64,000 bases of DNA from Streptomyces nigra (GTDB lineage Bacteria; Actinomycetota; Actinomycetes; Streptomycetales; Streptomycetaceae): assembly GCF_003074055.1 (NCBI RefSeq), contig NZ_CP029043.1:1178001-1242000 (forward strand). Reading direction: 5' to 3'. Of this stretch, positions 24,982 through 36,094 are shown one piece after another (the first letter of the stretch is position 1; each line of letters begins with the position of its first letter). A model generated the notes under the pieces. It saw only the letters and a program-made list of their open reading frames with translations, did not search any database and had not been told where the DNA came from. The position numbers and the translations under genes were made by a program.

Positions 24982-26337
24982 TCAGGACCGCTTGCGACCG
25001 AGGTGCTTCCTGGTCCACTCCACGGCGTCGGCGTAGCGGGCCTCGCCGCCGTGCCGGGTCGGGGTGTAGTACTCGCGGTCCTTGAGGGCGTCGGGCGCGT
25101 ACTGCTGTTCGGCGATGCCCTCGGCCAGATCGTGCGGGTACACGTACCCCTGCGCGTGCCCGAGCTTGGCGGCGCCCTTGTAGTGCCCGTCGCGCAGATG
25201 GGGCGGCACGGGTCCCGCCATGCCCTTGCGTACGTCGTCCAGGGCGGCGCCGATGGCGGTCGTCGCGGCGTTGGACTTCGGGGCGAGCGCGAGGGCGATC
25301 GTGGCGTGGCTGAGGGTGAGCGCGGCCTCCGGGAAGCCGATCATGGCGACGGCCTGGGCCGCGGCGACCGCGGTCGGCAGGGCGTGCGGGTCGGCGAGCC
25401 CGATGTCCTCGCTGGCGGAGATCATCAGGCGCCGGGCGATGAAGCGGGGGTCCTCGCCGGCCTCGATCATCCGGGCCAGGTAGTGCAGGGCGGCGTCCAC
25501 GTCGGAGCCGCGGATCGACTTGATCAGGGCGCTGGCCACGTCGTAGTGCTGGTCGCCGTCGCGGTCGTACTTCACGGCGGCCCGGTCGACGGTCTGCTCC
25601 AGCGTTGCCAGGCTGATCTCGCTCTCGTCCTGGTCGAGGGCGGCCCCGGCGGCGGCCTCCAGCGCGGTCAGGGCGCGGCGGGCGTCGCCCCCGGCGATGC
25701 GCAGCAGGTGGTCCTCGGTGTCCTCGGGGAGGGCGACGGCGTCCCTGAGGCCGCGTTCGTCGCTCAGCGCGCGGCGCAGGAGGTCCCGGATGTCGTCGTC
25801 GGTCAGCGGTTCGAGGGTGAGCAGCAGGGAGCGGGAGAGCAGCGGGGAGATGACCGAGAAGTAGGGGTTCTCGGTGGTGGCGGCGATCAGGGTGACCCAG
25901 CGGTTCTCCACGGCGGGCAGGAGGGAGTCCTGCTGGGCCTTGCTGAAGCGGTGGATCTCGTCGAGGAAGAGGACGGTCTCCTGGCCGTAGCCGCCGGTGG
26001 CGCGGCGGGCGCCGTCGATGACCGCGCGGACCTCCTTCACCCCGGCGGTGATGGCGGAGAGCTCCACGAAGCGTTTGTTGGTGGCCTTGGAGACGACGTA
26101 GGCCAGGGTGGTCTTGCCGGTGCCGGGCGGGCCCCAGAGGATCACCGAGGAGGGGCCGGCGGGGCCCTTGGCGCCCTCGCCGACCAGGCGGCGCAAGGGT
26201 GAGCCCGGCTTCAGCAGATGCCGCTGGCCCACCACCTCGTCGAGGGTGCGGGGGCGCATCCGTACCGCCAGGGGACTCCCCGCGGGGTCTTTCTCCTGGC
26301 GTTCCTCTGCGGCTGCGGTGAACAGGTCGGGCTCCAC
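24982..26337 (-). CDS. rarA: replication-associated recombination protein A (MgsA/RarA AAA ATPase)
   Basis: Clamp-loader-like AAA ATPase that acts at stalled replication forks. 451 residues. Walker [18 protein letters not shown], Walker [17 protein letters not shown], sensor 1 [20 protein letters not shown] with the arginine finger, and the family-specific C-terminal tetramerisation/MgsA domain ([43 protein letters not shown]...[20 protein letters not shown]). GTG 26337. It follows the VKOR gene by 44 bases and may share its transcript. Confidence 0.96.
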   Translation of the reverse strand: MEPDLFTAAAEERQEKDPAGSPLAVRMRPRTLDEVVGQRHLLKPGSPLRRLVGEGAKGPAGPSSVILWGPPGTGKTTLAYVVSKATNKRFVELSAITAGVKEVRAVIDGARRATGGYGQETVLFLDEIHRFSKAQQDSLLPAVENRWVTLIAATTENPYFSVISPLLSRSLLLTLEPLTDDDIRDLLRRALSDERGLRDAVALPEDTEDHLLRIAGGDARRALTALEAAAGAALDQDESEISLATLEQTVDRAAVKYDRDGDQHYDVASALIKSIRGSDVDAALHYLARMIEAGEDPRFIARRLMISASEDIGLADPHALPTAVAAAQAVAMIGFPEAALTLSHATIALALAPKSNAATTAIGAALDDVRKGMAGPVPPHLRDGHYKGAAKLGHAQGYVYPHDLAEGIAEQQYAPDALKDREYYTPTRHGGEARYADAVEWTRKHLGRKRS

Positions 26338-26381
26338 TCTGGAAACCCTAAATCACCGCACTGACAACGCGGCCCGCGAGG

Positions 26382-27038
26382 TCAGCTGGTCCAGAAGTCC
26401 CACCAGCGGGTCAGGACCAGCATCCCGATGACGCCGATGTGCAGCACGGGCAGGACCCAGGTGAACTCGCCGAAGAAGCCCTTCAGCCAGTTCGGGGCGG
26501 GCAGCAGGCCGTTGCGGACGTTGAACGAGGTCACGTACCAGAACATGACGATCGTCGCGACCCAGGCGAGCGAGCACCACAGGCACAGCGCGTTGATGTT
26601 GTACAGCGACTGGTACATCAGCCAGGCGCAGAAGACGACGCCGAAGAAGGTGCCGGCGTTGAGGGTGAGCCAGTACCAACGCGGGAAGCGGGCGCGGCCG
26701 AGCAGGCTCATGCCGACGCAGATCACGATGCCGTAGGCGACGAGGCCGAGCATCGGGTTGGGGAAGCCGAAGACGGCGGCCTGCTTGGACTCCATGACGC
26801 TGCCGCAGGAGACGACGGGGTTCAGGCTGCACCCGGGGGTGAACGTCTTCCCCTCGACCTTGGCCTCGAGCAGCTTGAACTTGTCGATCGTGATGACCCA
26901 GGCGGCGAGCAGTCCCGCGGCGCCGGTGATCACCAGCAGCAGGGCGAGCGCCCGGCTGCCGCCGACCGACCGCGTGGCGGACGGTGCGGGCTCCGACTCG
27001 GGCTCGGTGGAGACGTCTTTGACTGTCGTCTTGCTCAT
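26382..27038 (-). CDS. vitamin K epoxide reductase family membrane protein
   Basis: Polytopic thiol oxidase of the VKOR family, which re-oxidises a DsbA-like partner and passes electrons to quinone, supporting disulfide formation outside the membrane. 218 residues. After a short acidic cytoplasmic N-terminus the first membrane helix is at about 29-50. The four redox cysteines of the family are all there: loop pair Cys70 and Cys78, and the active-site CLWC at 152-155. Several further helices follow. There is no fused thioredoxin domain. ATG 27038 (MSKTTVKDV). Confidence 0.92.
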   Translation of the reverse strand: MSKTTVKDVSTEPESEPAPSATRSVGGSRALALLLVITGAAGLLAAWVITIDKFKLLEAKVEGKTFTPGCSLNPVVSCGSVMESKQAAVFGFPNPMLGLVAYGIVICVGMSLLGRARFPRWYWLTLNAGTFFGVVFCAWLMYQSLYNINALCLWCSLAWVATIVMFWYVTSFNVRNGLLPAPNWLKGFFGEFTWVLPVLHIGVIGMLVLTRWWDFWTS

Positions 27039-27188
27039 CACGCCGATTCCGTCACTTGAGACTTGGAGTTTCCCCGGACAGGGCACATTGTGCCGCACCC
27101 GCGCGGGTCCCCACCGTTCGCTGCGCATAAGGAAGTACGCCCGTGCCAAGGCGCGCGCAGGGTTTCGGACACCCCGCGAGCAGCGAAA

Positions 27189-27215
27189 AGAGGGGGACCC
27201 GGAAGGTCCCCCTCT
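27189..27215 (-). terminator. hisS terminator hairpin
   Basis: Perfect 11-bp stem, arms 27189-27199 (AGAGGGGGACC) and 27205-27215, 5-nt loop, 20 bases after the hisS stop on the minus strand. Separates hisS from the VKOR gene. Confidence 0.8.
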
Positions 27216-27235
27216 GTCCCGCATTCCTCGTGGAA

Positions 27236-28498
27236 TCAGCCCAGACGGGATTCCAGCTCCGCGACGATCTCGTTGACGCCGACCGCCGTCTGCTCGCCGG
27301 ACTCCATGTCCTTGAGCTGGACGACGCCCTCGGCGAGGTCGCGCTCGCCGGCGACGATGGTGTAGCGGGCGCCGCTGCGGTTGGCGTTCTTCATGGCGCC
27401 CTTGAGGCCCTTGGCGCCGTAGGAGAAGTCCGTCGCGATGCCGAGCTTGCGCAGCTCGGTGACCTTGTTGAACAGCACGCGGCGGGCCTCCTCGCCGAGC
27501 GGCACCGCGAACACGCTGGTGGTGGAGGGCAGTTCGAGCTCCACGCCCTCGGCCTCCAGGGCGAGGACCGTGCGGTCGACGCCGAGGGCCCAGCCGACGG
27601 ACGGCAGCGCGGGGCCGCCGATCATCTCGGACAGGCCGTCGTAGCGGCCGCCGCCGCCCACCGCGGACTGGGAGCCCAGACCGTCGTGGACGAACTCGAA
27701 GGTCGTCCGCGTGTAGTAGTCCAGGCCGCGCACCAGCTTGGGGTCGTCCTCGAAGACGACGCCCGCGGCCGTGATCAGCTCGCGGACCTCCTCGTGGTAG
27801 GCCTTGCAGGCGTCGCACAGGTAGTCGCGCAGCAGCGGGGCGCCGCCGAGCTGCTTCTGGACCGACTCGCGCTTGTCGTCGAGGACGCGCAGCGGGTTGA
27901 TCTCGGCGCGGCGCAGGGTGTCCTCGTCGAGGTCCAGTCCGCGCAGGAAGTCCTGGAGCGCGGCGCGGTAGACCGGGCGGCACTCCTTGTCGCCCAGGGA
28001 GTTCAGCAGGATGCGGAAGTCCCGCAGGCCCAGGGAGCGGTACGCCTGGTCGGCCAGGATGATCAGCTCGGCGTCGAGCGCCGGGTCCTCGGCGCCGATC
28101 GCCTCGGCGCCGACCTGGGAGAAGTGGCGGTAGCGGCCCTTCTGGGGGCGCTCGTAGCGGTAGTACGAGCCCGAGTACCAGAGCTTGACCGGGAGGTTGC
28201 CCGCCTTGTGCAGGTTGGCCTCCAGGGCGGCGCGCAGCACCGAGGCCGTGCCCTCGGGACGCAGCGCGAGCTTGTCGCCGCCCTTGGTCTCGAAGGCGTA
28301 CATCTCCTTGGTCACGATGTCGGTGGACTCGCCGACGCCGCGTGCGAACAGCTCGACGCTCTCGAAGCCGGGCGTCTCGACGTAGCCGTAGCCGGAGTTC
28401 CGCAGGGGCGCGGCGATCGCCTCGCGCACCGCGAGGTACTTGGCGGAGTCGGGCGGCAGCAGGTCGTACGTGCCCTTGGGGGCCTTGAAGGTGCTCAC
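27236..28498 (-). CDS. hisS: histidyl-tRNA synthetase
   Basis: Class II synthetase charging tRNA-His. 420 residues. Motif 1 region [15 protein letters not shown], motif 2 [28 protein letters not shown], the His-specific motifs [15 protein letters not shown] and [10 protein letters not shown], motif 3 [15 protein letters not shown], and the C-terminal anticodon-binding domain ([56 protein letters not shown]) are in the expected order. GTG 28498 (MSTFKAPKG) lies 10 bases after the MBL gene; longer upstream frames would run into that gene. Confidence 0.98.
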   Translation of the reverse strand: MSTFKAPKGTYDLLPPDSAKYLAVREAIAAPLRNSGYGYVETPGFESVELFARGVGESTDIVTKEMYAFETKGGDKLALRPEGTASVLRAALEANLHKAGNLPVKLWYSGSYYRYERPQKGRYRHFSQVGAEAIGAEDPALDAELIILADQAYRSLGLRDFRILLNSLGDKECRPVYRAALQDFLRGLDLDEDTLRRAEINPLRVLDDKRESVQKQLGGAPLLRDYLCDACKAYHEEVRELITAAGVVFEDDPKLVRGLDYYTRTTFEFVHDGLGSQSAVGGGGRYDGLSEMIGGPALPSVGWALGVDRTVLALEAEGVELELPSTTSVFAVPLGEEARRVLFNKVTELRKLGIATDFSYGAKGLKGAMKNANRSGARYTIVAGERDLAEGVVQLKDMESGEQTAVGVNEIVAELESRLG

Positions 28499-28508
28499 GG
28501 AAGTCTTG

Positions 28509-29216
28509 TCACATTCCTCGTCGGGGAGCGGGCTGGGCTCCCTGGCCGGCGGCCACCTGCCGCAGATACGGGTTGGTGGCGCGCTCCTGGCCGATGGTCG
28601 TCTGGGGGCCGTGGCCGGACAGCACCACGGTCGAGTCGTCGAGCGGCAGGCACACACGGGCCAGCGAGTCGAGGATCTCGGCCATGTCACCGCCGGGCAG
28701 GTCGGTGCGTCCGATGGAGCCGGCGAACAGCAGGTCGCCCGAGAACAGGATCGGCGGGATGTCCGCCGTCTCGGGCAGGCCGAAGGTCACCGACCCCTTG
28801 GTATGGCCCGGCGCGTGGGCGACGGTGAGCTCCATCCCCGCCAGCCCGAGCGTCGCACCGTCGGTCAGCTCCTTGACGTCGTCCGGTTCCCCGACGGTCA
28901 GCTCGCCCATCAACTGCACGCCGATGGACCGGCCGAGCGCCTTCTCGGGGTCGCTCATCATGTACCGGTCCTCGGGGTGGATCCAGGCCGGTACGTCGTG
29001 TGCGCCGCACACCGGGACGACCGAGGCCACATGGTCGAGGTGGCCGTGGGTGAGGACGACGGCGACGGGCTTGAGCCGATGCTTCTTCAGCGCTTCCTCG
29101 ACTCCGGGGGCCGCTTCGTGGCCCGGGTCGATGATCACGCACTCCTCACCGGCGGCGGGGGCGACGAGATAACAGTTCGTCCCCCAGGCCCCGGCGGGGA
29201 ACCCGGCAATGAGCAC
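28509..29216 (-). CDS. MBL-fold metallohydrolase (glyoxalase II-like)
   Basis: Metallo-beta-lactamase fold hydrolase, 235 residues. It has the metal motif THGHLDH (His57, His59, Asp61, His62), the downstream histidine in [14 protein letters not shown], Asp in [20 protein letters not shown], and His in [10 protein letters not shown], the complete set of the glyoxalase II/persulfide dioxygenase-like group. The substrate cannot be told from sequence: hydroxyacyl-thiol (for instance mycothiol conjugate) hydrolysis is plausible. GTG 29216 with GAAGGA five bases upstream. Precedes hisS by 10 bases, so co-transcribed. Divergent from the cyclophilin gene. Confidence 0.9.
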   Translation of the reverse strand: MLIAGFPAGAWGTNCYLVAPAAGEECVIIDPGHEAAPGVEEALKKHRLKPVAVVLTHGHLDHVASVVPVCGAHDVPAWIHPEDRYMMSDPEKALGRSIGVQLMGELTVGEPDDVKELTDGATLGLAGMELTVAHAPGHTKGSVTFGLPETADIPPILFSGDLLFAGSIGRTDLPGGDMAEILDSLARVCLPLDDSTVVLSGHGPQTTIGQERATNPYLRQVAAGQGAQPAPRRGM

Positions 29217-29396
29217 GATCGTCCTTCGTTTGTGTCGACACGGGTGGTTTGTCGGCGGGCGTCGCCTGTCGTCAGAGCCTACCGGCGCTGCCGAACACTC
29301 AGCGAACCCATATACGGTACGGGTCACACGCAGACGGTCGACTCACTGAGCACTTGTGTACCGGTCGACACACACGACGCATGAGGAGAGAACCCG

Positions 29397-30221
29397 GTGG
29401 TCAGCCAGGAACAGCGGCGGCGTCAGCTCGCCCGGGAGAAGTTCTTGCGGCAGCAGCAGCGGCGTACGGACGCCCGGCGCAAGGCACGCGTGCGCAACTC
29501 GGTGATCGCGTCGGTGCTCGCGGTGGTCGTCATCGGCAGCGTCGCGCTGTACACGACGGATGTCCTCAAGGGCGACGACGACACCAAGCAGAACGCGGGC
29601 GCGGAGGTCACACCGAGCGCGAGCGCGCCGAGCAAGGCCCCGGACCCGTGCGAGAAGCCCGCCGAGGGCAAGGTGAAGACGGCGACCTGGAAGAAGGAGC
29701 CGGAGCTCACCGTCGACAAGTCGGCGAAGTACACGATGAAGCTCGCGACGACGTGCGGTGACATCGACATCGCGCTGAAGGCGTCGGCCGCGCCGCACAC
29801 CGTCAACTCGTTCGACTTCCTCGCCGACAAGGGCTACTTCGACCACTCCAAGTGCCACCGGCTCACCACCAACGGCATCTACGTGCTGCAGTGCGGCGAC
29901 CCGACGGGCACCGGCACCGGCGGTCCCGGCTACACGATTCCGGACGAGAATCTGAAGGACAAGAGTCTCAAGGCCAACACGTATCCCGCGGGCACCGTGG
30001 CGATGGCCAACACGGGTCAGAAGCACACTGGAGGCAGCCAGTTCTTCCTCGTCTACCAGGACAGTCAGCTGCCGCCCAGCTACACGCCGTTCGGTACCGT
30101 CTCGGAGTCGGGGATGAAGGTGCTGAAGAAGATCGCCGACGCCGGTGAGAGCACCGGTGCGGGTGACGGGGCGCCGAACGCGACGGTCGTGATCGACAAG
30201 GCGACGGTCACCAAATCCTGA
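29397..30221 (+). CDS. membrane-anchored cyclophilin-type peptidyl-prolyl isomerase
   Basis: 274 residues. Basic cytoplasmic N-terminus (RRRQLAREKFLRQQQRRTDARRKARVRN), one signal-anchor helix at about 33-52, a charged Ser/Pro linker, then a cyclophilin domain from about 100. Family positions: KCHRLTTNGIYVLQCGDPTGTGTGGPGY retains the catalytic Arg and Gln, and HTGGSQFFLVYQDS the substrate-pocket Gln-Phe; the usual FHR is CHR and a Cys pair (CHR...QCG) could form a disulfide outside the cell. It is expected to assist folding of exported proteins. GTG 29397 with GAGGAGA eight bases upstream. Confidence 0.93.
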   Translation: MVSQEQRRRQLAREKFLRQQQRRTDARRKARVRNSVIASVLAVVVIGSVALYTTDVLKGDDDTKQNAGAEVTPSASAPSKAPDPCEKPAEGKVKTATWKKEPELTVDKSAKYTMKLATTCGDIDIALKASAAPHTVNSFDFLADKGYFDHSKCHRLTTNGIYVLQCGDPTGTGTGGPGYTIPDENLKDKSLKANTYPAGTVAMANTGQKHTGGSQFFLVYQDSQLPPSYTPFGTVSESGMKVLKKIADAGESTGAGDGAPNATVVIDKATVTKS

Positions 30222-30356
30222 CCCCCAACTGCGTAATTTCGGTCGCGCGGGATGCGGACAGGCAACCCGCCGGTCGCCTATGTTGGCCGTGACGAAACTG
30301 TGGACGATGCCCGGGGGGACACCAGCCCCTCGCAGGCATCATGTGGAGGAGGCGCT

Positions 30357-31586
30357 GTGAGCAGCGACCCGTGGGGCCGCGTCGACGAGACGGGGACCGT
30401 GTACGTGCGTACGGCCGACGGCGAGCAGGTCGTCGGTTCCTGGCAGGCCGGCTCCCCCGAAGAGGCGCTGGCCTATTTCGAGCGCAAGTACGAGGGCCTG
30501 GTTGTCGAGATCGGCCTCCTCGAGAAGCGAGTGAAGACCACCGACCTGTCCGCCAAGGACGCGACGGCGGCGATCGACCACATCCGCGAGCAGGTCGACG
30601 CGCACCACGCGGTCGGTGATCTGGACGCTCTGCGGGTGCGGCTGGACAAGCTCGTCGAGCTGGTCGAGAAGCGCCGCGAGGAGCGCAAGCAGCAGCGGGC
30701 CAAGCAGTCCGACGAGGCGCGTCACCGCAAGGAGGCGCTGGTCGCCGAGGCGGAGGAGCTGGCGCAGTCCGACCAGTGGCGGGCCGCCGGTGAGCGGCTG
30801 CGGGCTCTGGTGGACACGTGGAAGAGCCTGCCGCGGCTGGACCGCAAGTCGGACGACGAGCTGTGGCACCGCTTCTCGCACGCCCGGTCGGCCTTCTCCA
30901 AGCGGCGCAAGGCGCACTTCGCGCAGCTGGACGCGCAGCGCGAGGAGGCCCGCCGGACCAAGGAGCGGCTGGTCGCCGAGGCCGAGGCGCTGTCGGGTTC
31001 GACGGACTGGGGTCCGACGGCCGCTCGCTACCGCGAGCTGATGACCGAGTGGAAGGCCGCGGGCCGTGCCCAGCGTGAGCACGAGGACGATCTGTGGAAC
31101 CGCTTCCGCGGCGCCCAGGACGTCTTCTTCGCCGCCCGCAGCTCGGTGTTCGCCGAGCGGGACGCCGAGCAGTCGGAGAACCTCAAGCTGAAGGAGGAGC
31201 TGGCAGGGGAGGCCGAGAAGCTGCTGCCCATCGGCGATCTGAAGGGGGCGCGCGCCGCCTTCCGCTCGATCAACGAGCGCTGGGAGGCCATCGGCCATGT
31301 GCCGCGCGACGCCCGGCCGAAGGTCGAGGGCCGGATGCACGCCGTGGAGCGGGCCATCCAGGAGGCCGAGGAGGCCGAGTGGCGCCGGACCAACCCGGAG
31401 GCACGCGTGCGTGCCGAGGGGCTGACCGGTCAGCTGCAGGCCGCCGTGGACAAGCTGAAGGGCCAGATCGAGCAGGCCCGCGCCCAGGGCAACAACGCGA
31501 AGGCCGACAAGCTGGAGCGTGAGCTGGAGGGCCGCCAGGCGCTGCTGGACACCGCCCTGAAGGGTCTCCAGGAGTTCGGCGGCTGA
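30357..31586 (+). CDS. DUF349 coiled-coil protein
   Basis: 409 residues, highly charged and almost entirely helical. After a short N-terminal beta segment (VYVRTADGEQVVGSWQAGSPEEALAYFERKYEGLVVEIGLLEKRV) come repeated DUF349 units recognisable by W-K/R and LW.RF patterns: SDQWRAAGERLRALVDTWKSLPRLDRKSDDELWHRFSHARSAF, STDWGPTAARYRELMTEWKAAGRAQREHEDDLWNRFRGAQDVFF, and the shorter GDLKGARAAFRSINERWEAIGHVPRD. Function unknown; DUF349 proteins in other bacteria are linked to ribosome or RNA biology and motility. GTG 30357 has GGAGGAGG just upstream, preceded by a hairpin with GATGCC (30305-30310) and GGCATC (30335-30340). Confidence 0.9.
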   Translation: MSSDPWGRVDETGTVYVRTADGEQVVGSWQAGSPEEALAYFERKYEGLVVEIGLLEKRVKTTDLSAKDATAAIDHIREQVDAHHAVGDLDALRVRLDKLVELVEKRREERKQQRAKQSDEARHRKEALVAEAEELAQSDQWRAAGERLRALVDTWKSLPRLDRKSDDELWHRFSHARSAFSKRRKAHFAQLDAQREEARRTKERLVAEAEALSGSTDWGPTAARYRELMTEWKAAGRAQREHEDDLWNRFRGAQDVFFAARSSVFAERDAEQSENLKLKEELAGEAEKLLPIGDLKGARAAFRSINERWEAIGHVPRDARPKVEGRMHAVERAIQEAEEAEWRRTNPEARVRAEGLTGQLQAAVDKLKGQIEQARAQGNNAKADKLERELEGRQALLDTALKGLQEFGG

Positions 31587-31600
31587 TCCCCGCCCGAGCC

Positions 31601-31651
31601 GGAACGAGAGGGGCTCCCGTACATCGCGTACGGGAGCCCTCTCTTCGTTCC
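31601..31651. terminator. bidirectional terminator between the DUF349 gene and relA
   Basis: Long inverted repeat from 31601 (GGAACGAG) to 31651 (CTTCGTTCC) with a strong inner stem (CTCCCGTAC / GTACGGGAG) and loop ATCGC. It lies between convergent genes, 15 bases after the DUF349 stop and 11 bases from the relA stop. Confidence 0.85.
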
Positions 31652-31661
31652 TGGACGGCCG

Positions 31662-34193
<2,532 letters not shown>

Positions 34194-34314
34194 GAGGACT
34201 CCTCGTGCGCGATCCGGGTCCCCCGGTCAGGCTCCGGAGACCCCATGGTAGCGATCCTGGGGCGCAGGATCGCCTTCAGGCCGTGTGAGGGCCGTCTACC
34301 CCGGAAACACGTGA

Positions 34315-34339
34315 GGCGTCCCGTGGATTCCGGGACGCC
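34315..34339 (-). other. 9-bp hairpin in the apt-relA spacer
   Basis: GGCGTCCCG 34315-34323 pairs with CGGGACGCC 34331-34339, 7-nt loop. Located in the 239-base gap between apt and relA. It could be part of the relA leader or a second terminator; the gap otherwise holds the apt terminator and probably the relA promoter. Confidence 0.5.
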
Positions 34340-34379
34340 GGTCGCCACCCCTGGTCACGTGCCCCGGCCGCGGCACGAC

Positions 34380-34414
34380 GATGCCGCGTGCCCGCCCAGC
34401 GGACACGCGGCATC
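34380..34414 (-). terminator. apt terminator hairpin
   Basis: Perfect 11-bp stem, GATGCCGCGTG 34380-34390 with CACGCGGCATC 34404-34414, 13-nt loop, 18 bases after the apt stop codon on the minus strand. Suggests that relA has its own promoter. Confidence 0.75.
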
Positions 34415-34432
34415 GGGTGCTGCGGGACGGGG

Positions 34433-34972
34433 TCAGACCGTGAGGAGCGACGTCAGCGGGGCGCCCGCCAGCGCCGGCTCCACACGGGCCCGGCCGGACA
34501 GGAAGCCCAGCTCCATCAGGACGGCGAGGCCCGAGACCTGGGCACCGGCCCGGCGGATCAGCTGGATCGAGGCCTCGGCGGTGCCGCCCGTCGCCAGGAC
34601 GTCGTCGACGACCAGGACCCGGTCGCTGCCGCTGAGGTCCTCGGCGTGGATCTCGATCTCCGCCGAGCCGTACTCCAGGTCGTACGCCTGGCTGAGCGTC
34701 GCCCCGGGGAGCTTGCCCGCCTTGCGCACGGGGACGAAGCCGACGCCGGCCCGGACCGCGACCGGCGCTCCGAGGATGAAGCCCCGGGCCTCCAGGCCGA
34801 CGACCTTGGTGGCACCGGTCCGATCCGCCACCTCGGCGAGCGCGTCGGTGAGCGCCGTGAAGGCCGCCGGGTCCGCCAGGAGCGGGGTGATGTCCTTGAA
34901 CATCACGCCCGGCTCCGGGTAGTCAGCCACGTCCCGGATCTTGCTGAGCAGCAGCTCGCTGATGTCGGTCAT
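34433..34972 (-). CDS. apt: adenine phosphoribosyltransferase
   Basis: Salvage enzyme making AMP from adenine and PRPP. 179 residues. FPEPGVMFKDITP-type opening (DYPEPGVMFKDITPLL), GLEARGFILGAPVA and the PRPP loop VLVVDDVLATGGTAEASI are all present. ATG 34972 overlaps the secF stop (ATGA), so it is translationally coupled to secF, the widespread secDF-apt-rel arrangement of actinobacteria. Confidence 0.97.
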   Translation of the reverse strand: MTDISELLLSKIRDVADYPEPGVMFKDITPLLADPAAFTALTDALAEVADRTGATKVVGLEARGFILGAPVAVRAGVGFVPVRKAGKLPGATLSQAYDLEYGSAEIEIHAEDLSGSDRVLVVDDVLATGGTAEASIQLIRRAGAQVSGLAVLMELGFLSGRARVEPALAGAPLTSLLTV

Positions 34973-36093
34973 CGGCGTTTCCCCGAGGGGCGGTTGCGGC
35001 CGCGGGTGCGCGATGCGGGCTGGTTGCGCGGGCCGACGACCGCCGCCGCGGTGTCCTCCGGCTCGTCGTCGTACAACTCGTCGTCGGCCGGGACGTCCGT
35101 GGCCGGGCCCTCCGCGGCGGTCTGCGCCCGCTTGGCGAGCACCCGCTTCTTGAGGGCCTTCATCTGGGGCTCGCGCTCCTTGAGGTCGGCGACGAGCGGC
35201 GTGGCGATGAAGATCGACGAGTACGCGCCGGCCGCGAGGCCGACGAACAGCGACAGCGAGATGTCGTTGAGCATGCCGGCGCCGAGGAAGCCGCCGCCGA
35301 TGAACAGCAGGCCCGCCACCGGCAGCAGCGCGACCACCGTGGTGTTGATCGAGCGGACCAGGGTGCCGTTGATCGAGCGGTTGGCGATCTCGCTGTACGT
35401 CCAGCGGGTCTGCTTGGTGATGTCCTTCGTCTGCTCCTTGAGGCTGTCGAAGACGACGACCGTGTCGTAGAGCGAGTAACCGAGGATCGTGAGCAGACCG
35501 ATCACCGTGCCGGGCGTGACCTCGAAGCCGACGAGGGCGTAGATGCCGACGGTGATGGTGATGTCGTGGATCAGGGCGACGAACGCGGCGAGGGCCATCC
35601 GCCACTCGAACGCGATCGCCAGATAGATCACGACCAGGATCAGGAAGATGCCGAGGCCCTGCCAGGCCTTGTTGGCGATCTGCTCGCCCCAGCTCGGGCC
35701 GACCAGCTCACCGGTGACGTCGTTCTCCGAGACACCGAGCTTGTCCGCGATCTCCGCGGAGACCTTGTCGGCCTGCTTGGTGTCGATGCCCGCGACCTGG
35801 ATGCGCAGCGTGGCCTTGTCGCCGCCGCCGAGCTTCTGGACGATCGCGTCGTGGCCGGAGGCCTCTTCCGCGATCTCCTGGGCCTGGGCCACCGAGACGG
35901 TGGTCTTCGGGGTGTTGAAGACCGCGCCGCCCTGGAACTCGATGCCCATGTTCAGGCCGCGCACCGCCAGGCCGACGATGGCCGTGATGGTGATCAGGAT
36001 CGAGATGCCGTACCAGAGCTTGCGGTTGCGGACGAAGTCGTAGCCGACCTCGCCACGGTGCAGTCGGGCGCCGAGGTTGCCGAGCTTCGACAT
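34969..36093 (-). CDS. secF: protein translocase subunit SecF
   Basis: Membrane subunit that, with SecD, uses proton motive force to help release exported proteins after SecYEG translocation. 374 residues. Six membrane helices with the periplasmic loop after the first one; RND-type family motifs include MGIEFQGGAVF, LVGPSWGEQIANKAWQGLGIFLILVVIYLAIAFEWRMALAAFVALIHDI and GYSLYDTVVVFDSLKE (the conserved D-Y/V region). The C-terminal cytoplasmic tail is acidic then basic. ATG 36093, one base after the secD stop. Confidence 0.97.
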   Translation of the reverse strand: MSKLGNLGARLHRGEVGYDFVRNRKLWYGISILITITAIVGLAVRGLNMGIEFQGGAVFNTPKTTVSVAQAQEIAEEASGHDAIVQKLGGGDKATLRIQVAGIDTKQADKVSAEIADKLGVSENDVTGELVGPSWGEQIANKAWQGLGIFLILVVIYLAIAFEWRMALAAFVALIHDITITVGIYALVGFEVTPGTVIGLLTILGYSLYDTVVVFDSLKEQTKDITKQTRWTYSEIANRSINGTLVRSINTTVVALLPVAGLLFIGGGFLGAGMLNDISLSLFVGLAAGAYSSIFIATPLVADLKEREPQMKALKKRVLAKRAQTAAEGPATDVPADDELYDDEPEDTAAAVVGPRNQPASRTRGRNRPSGKRR

Positions 36094-36094
36094 C

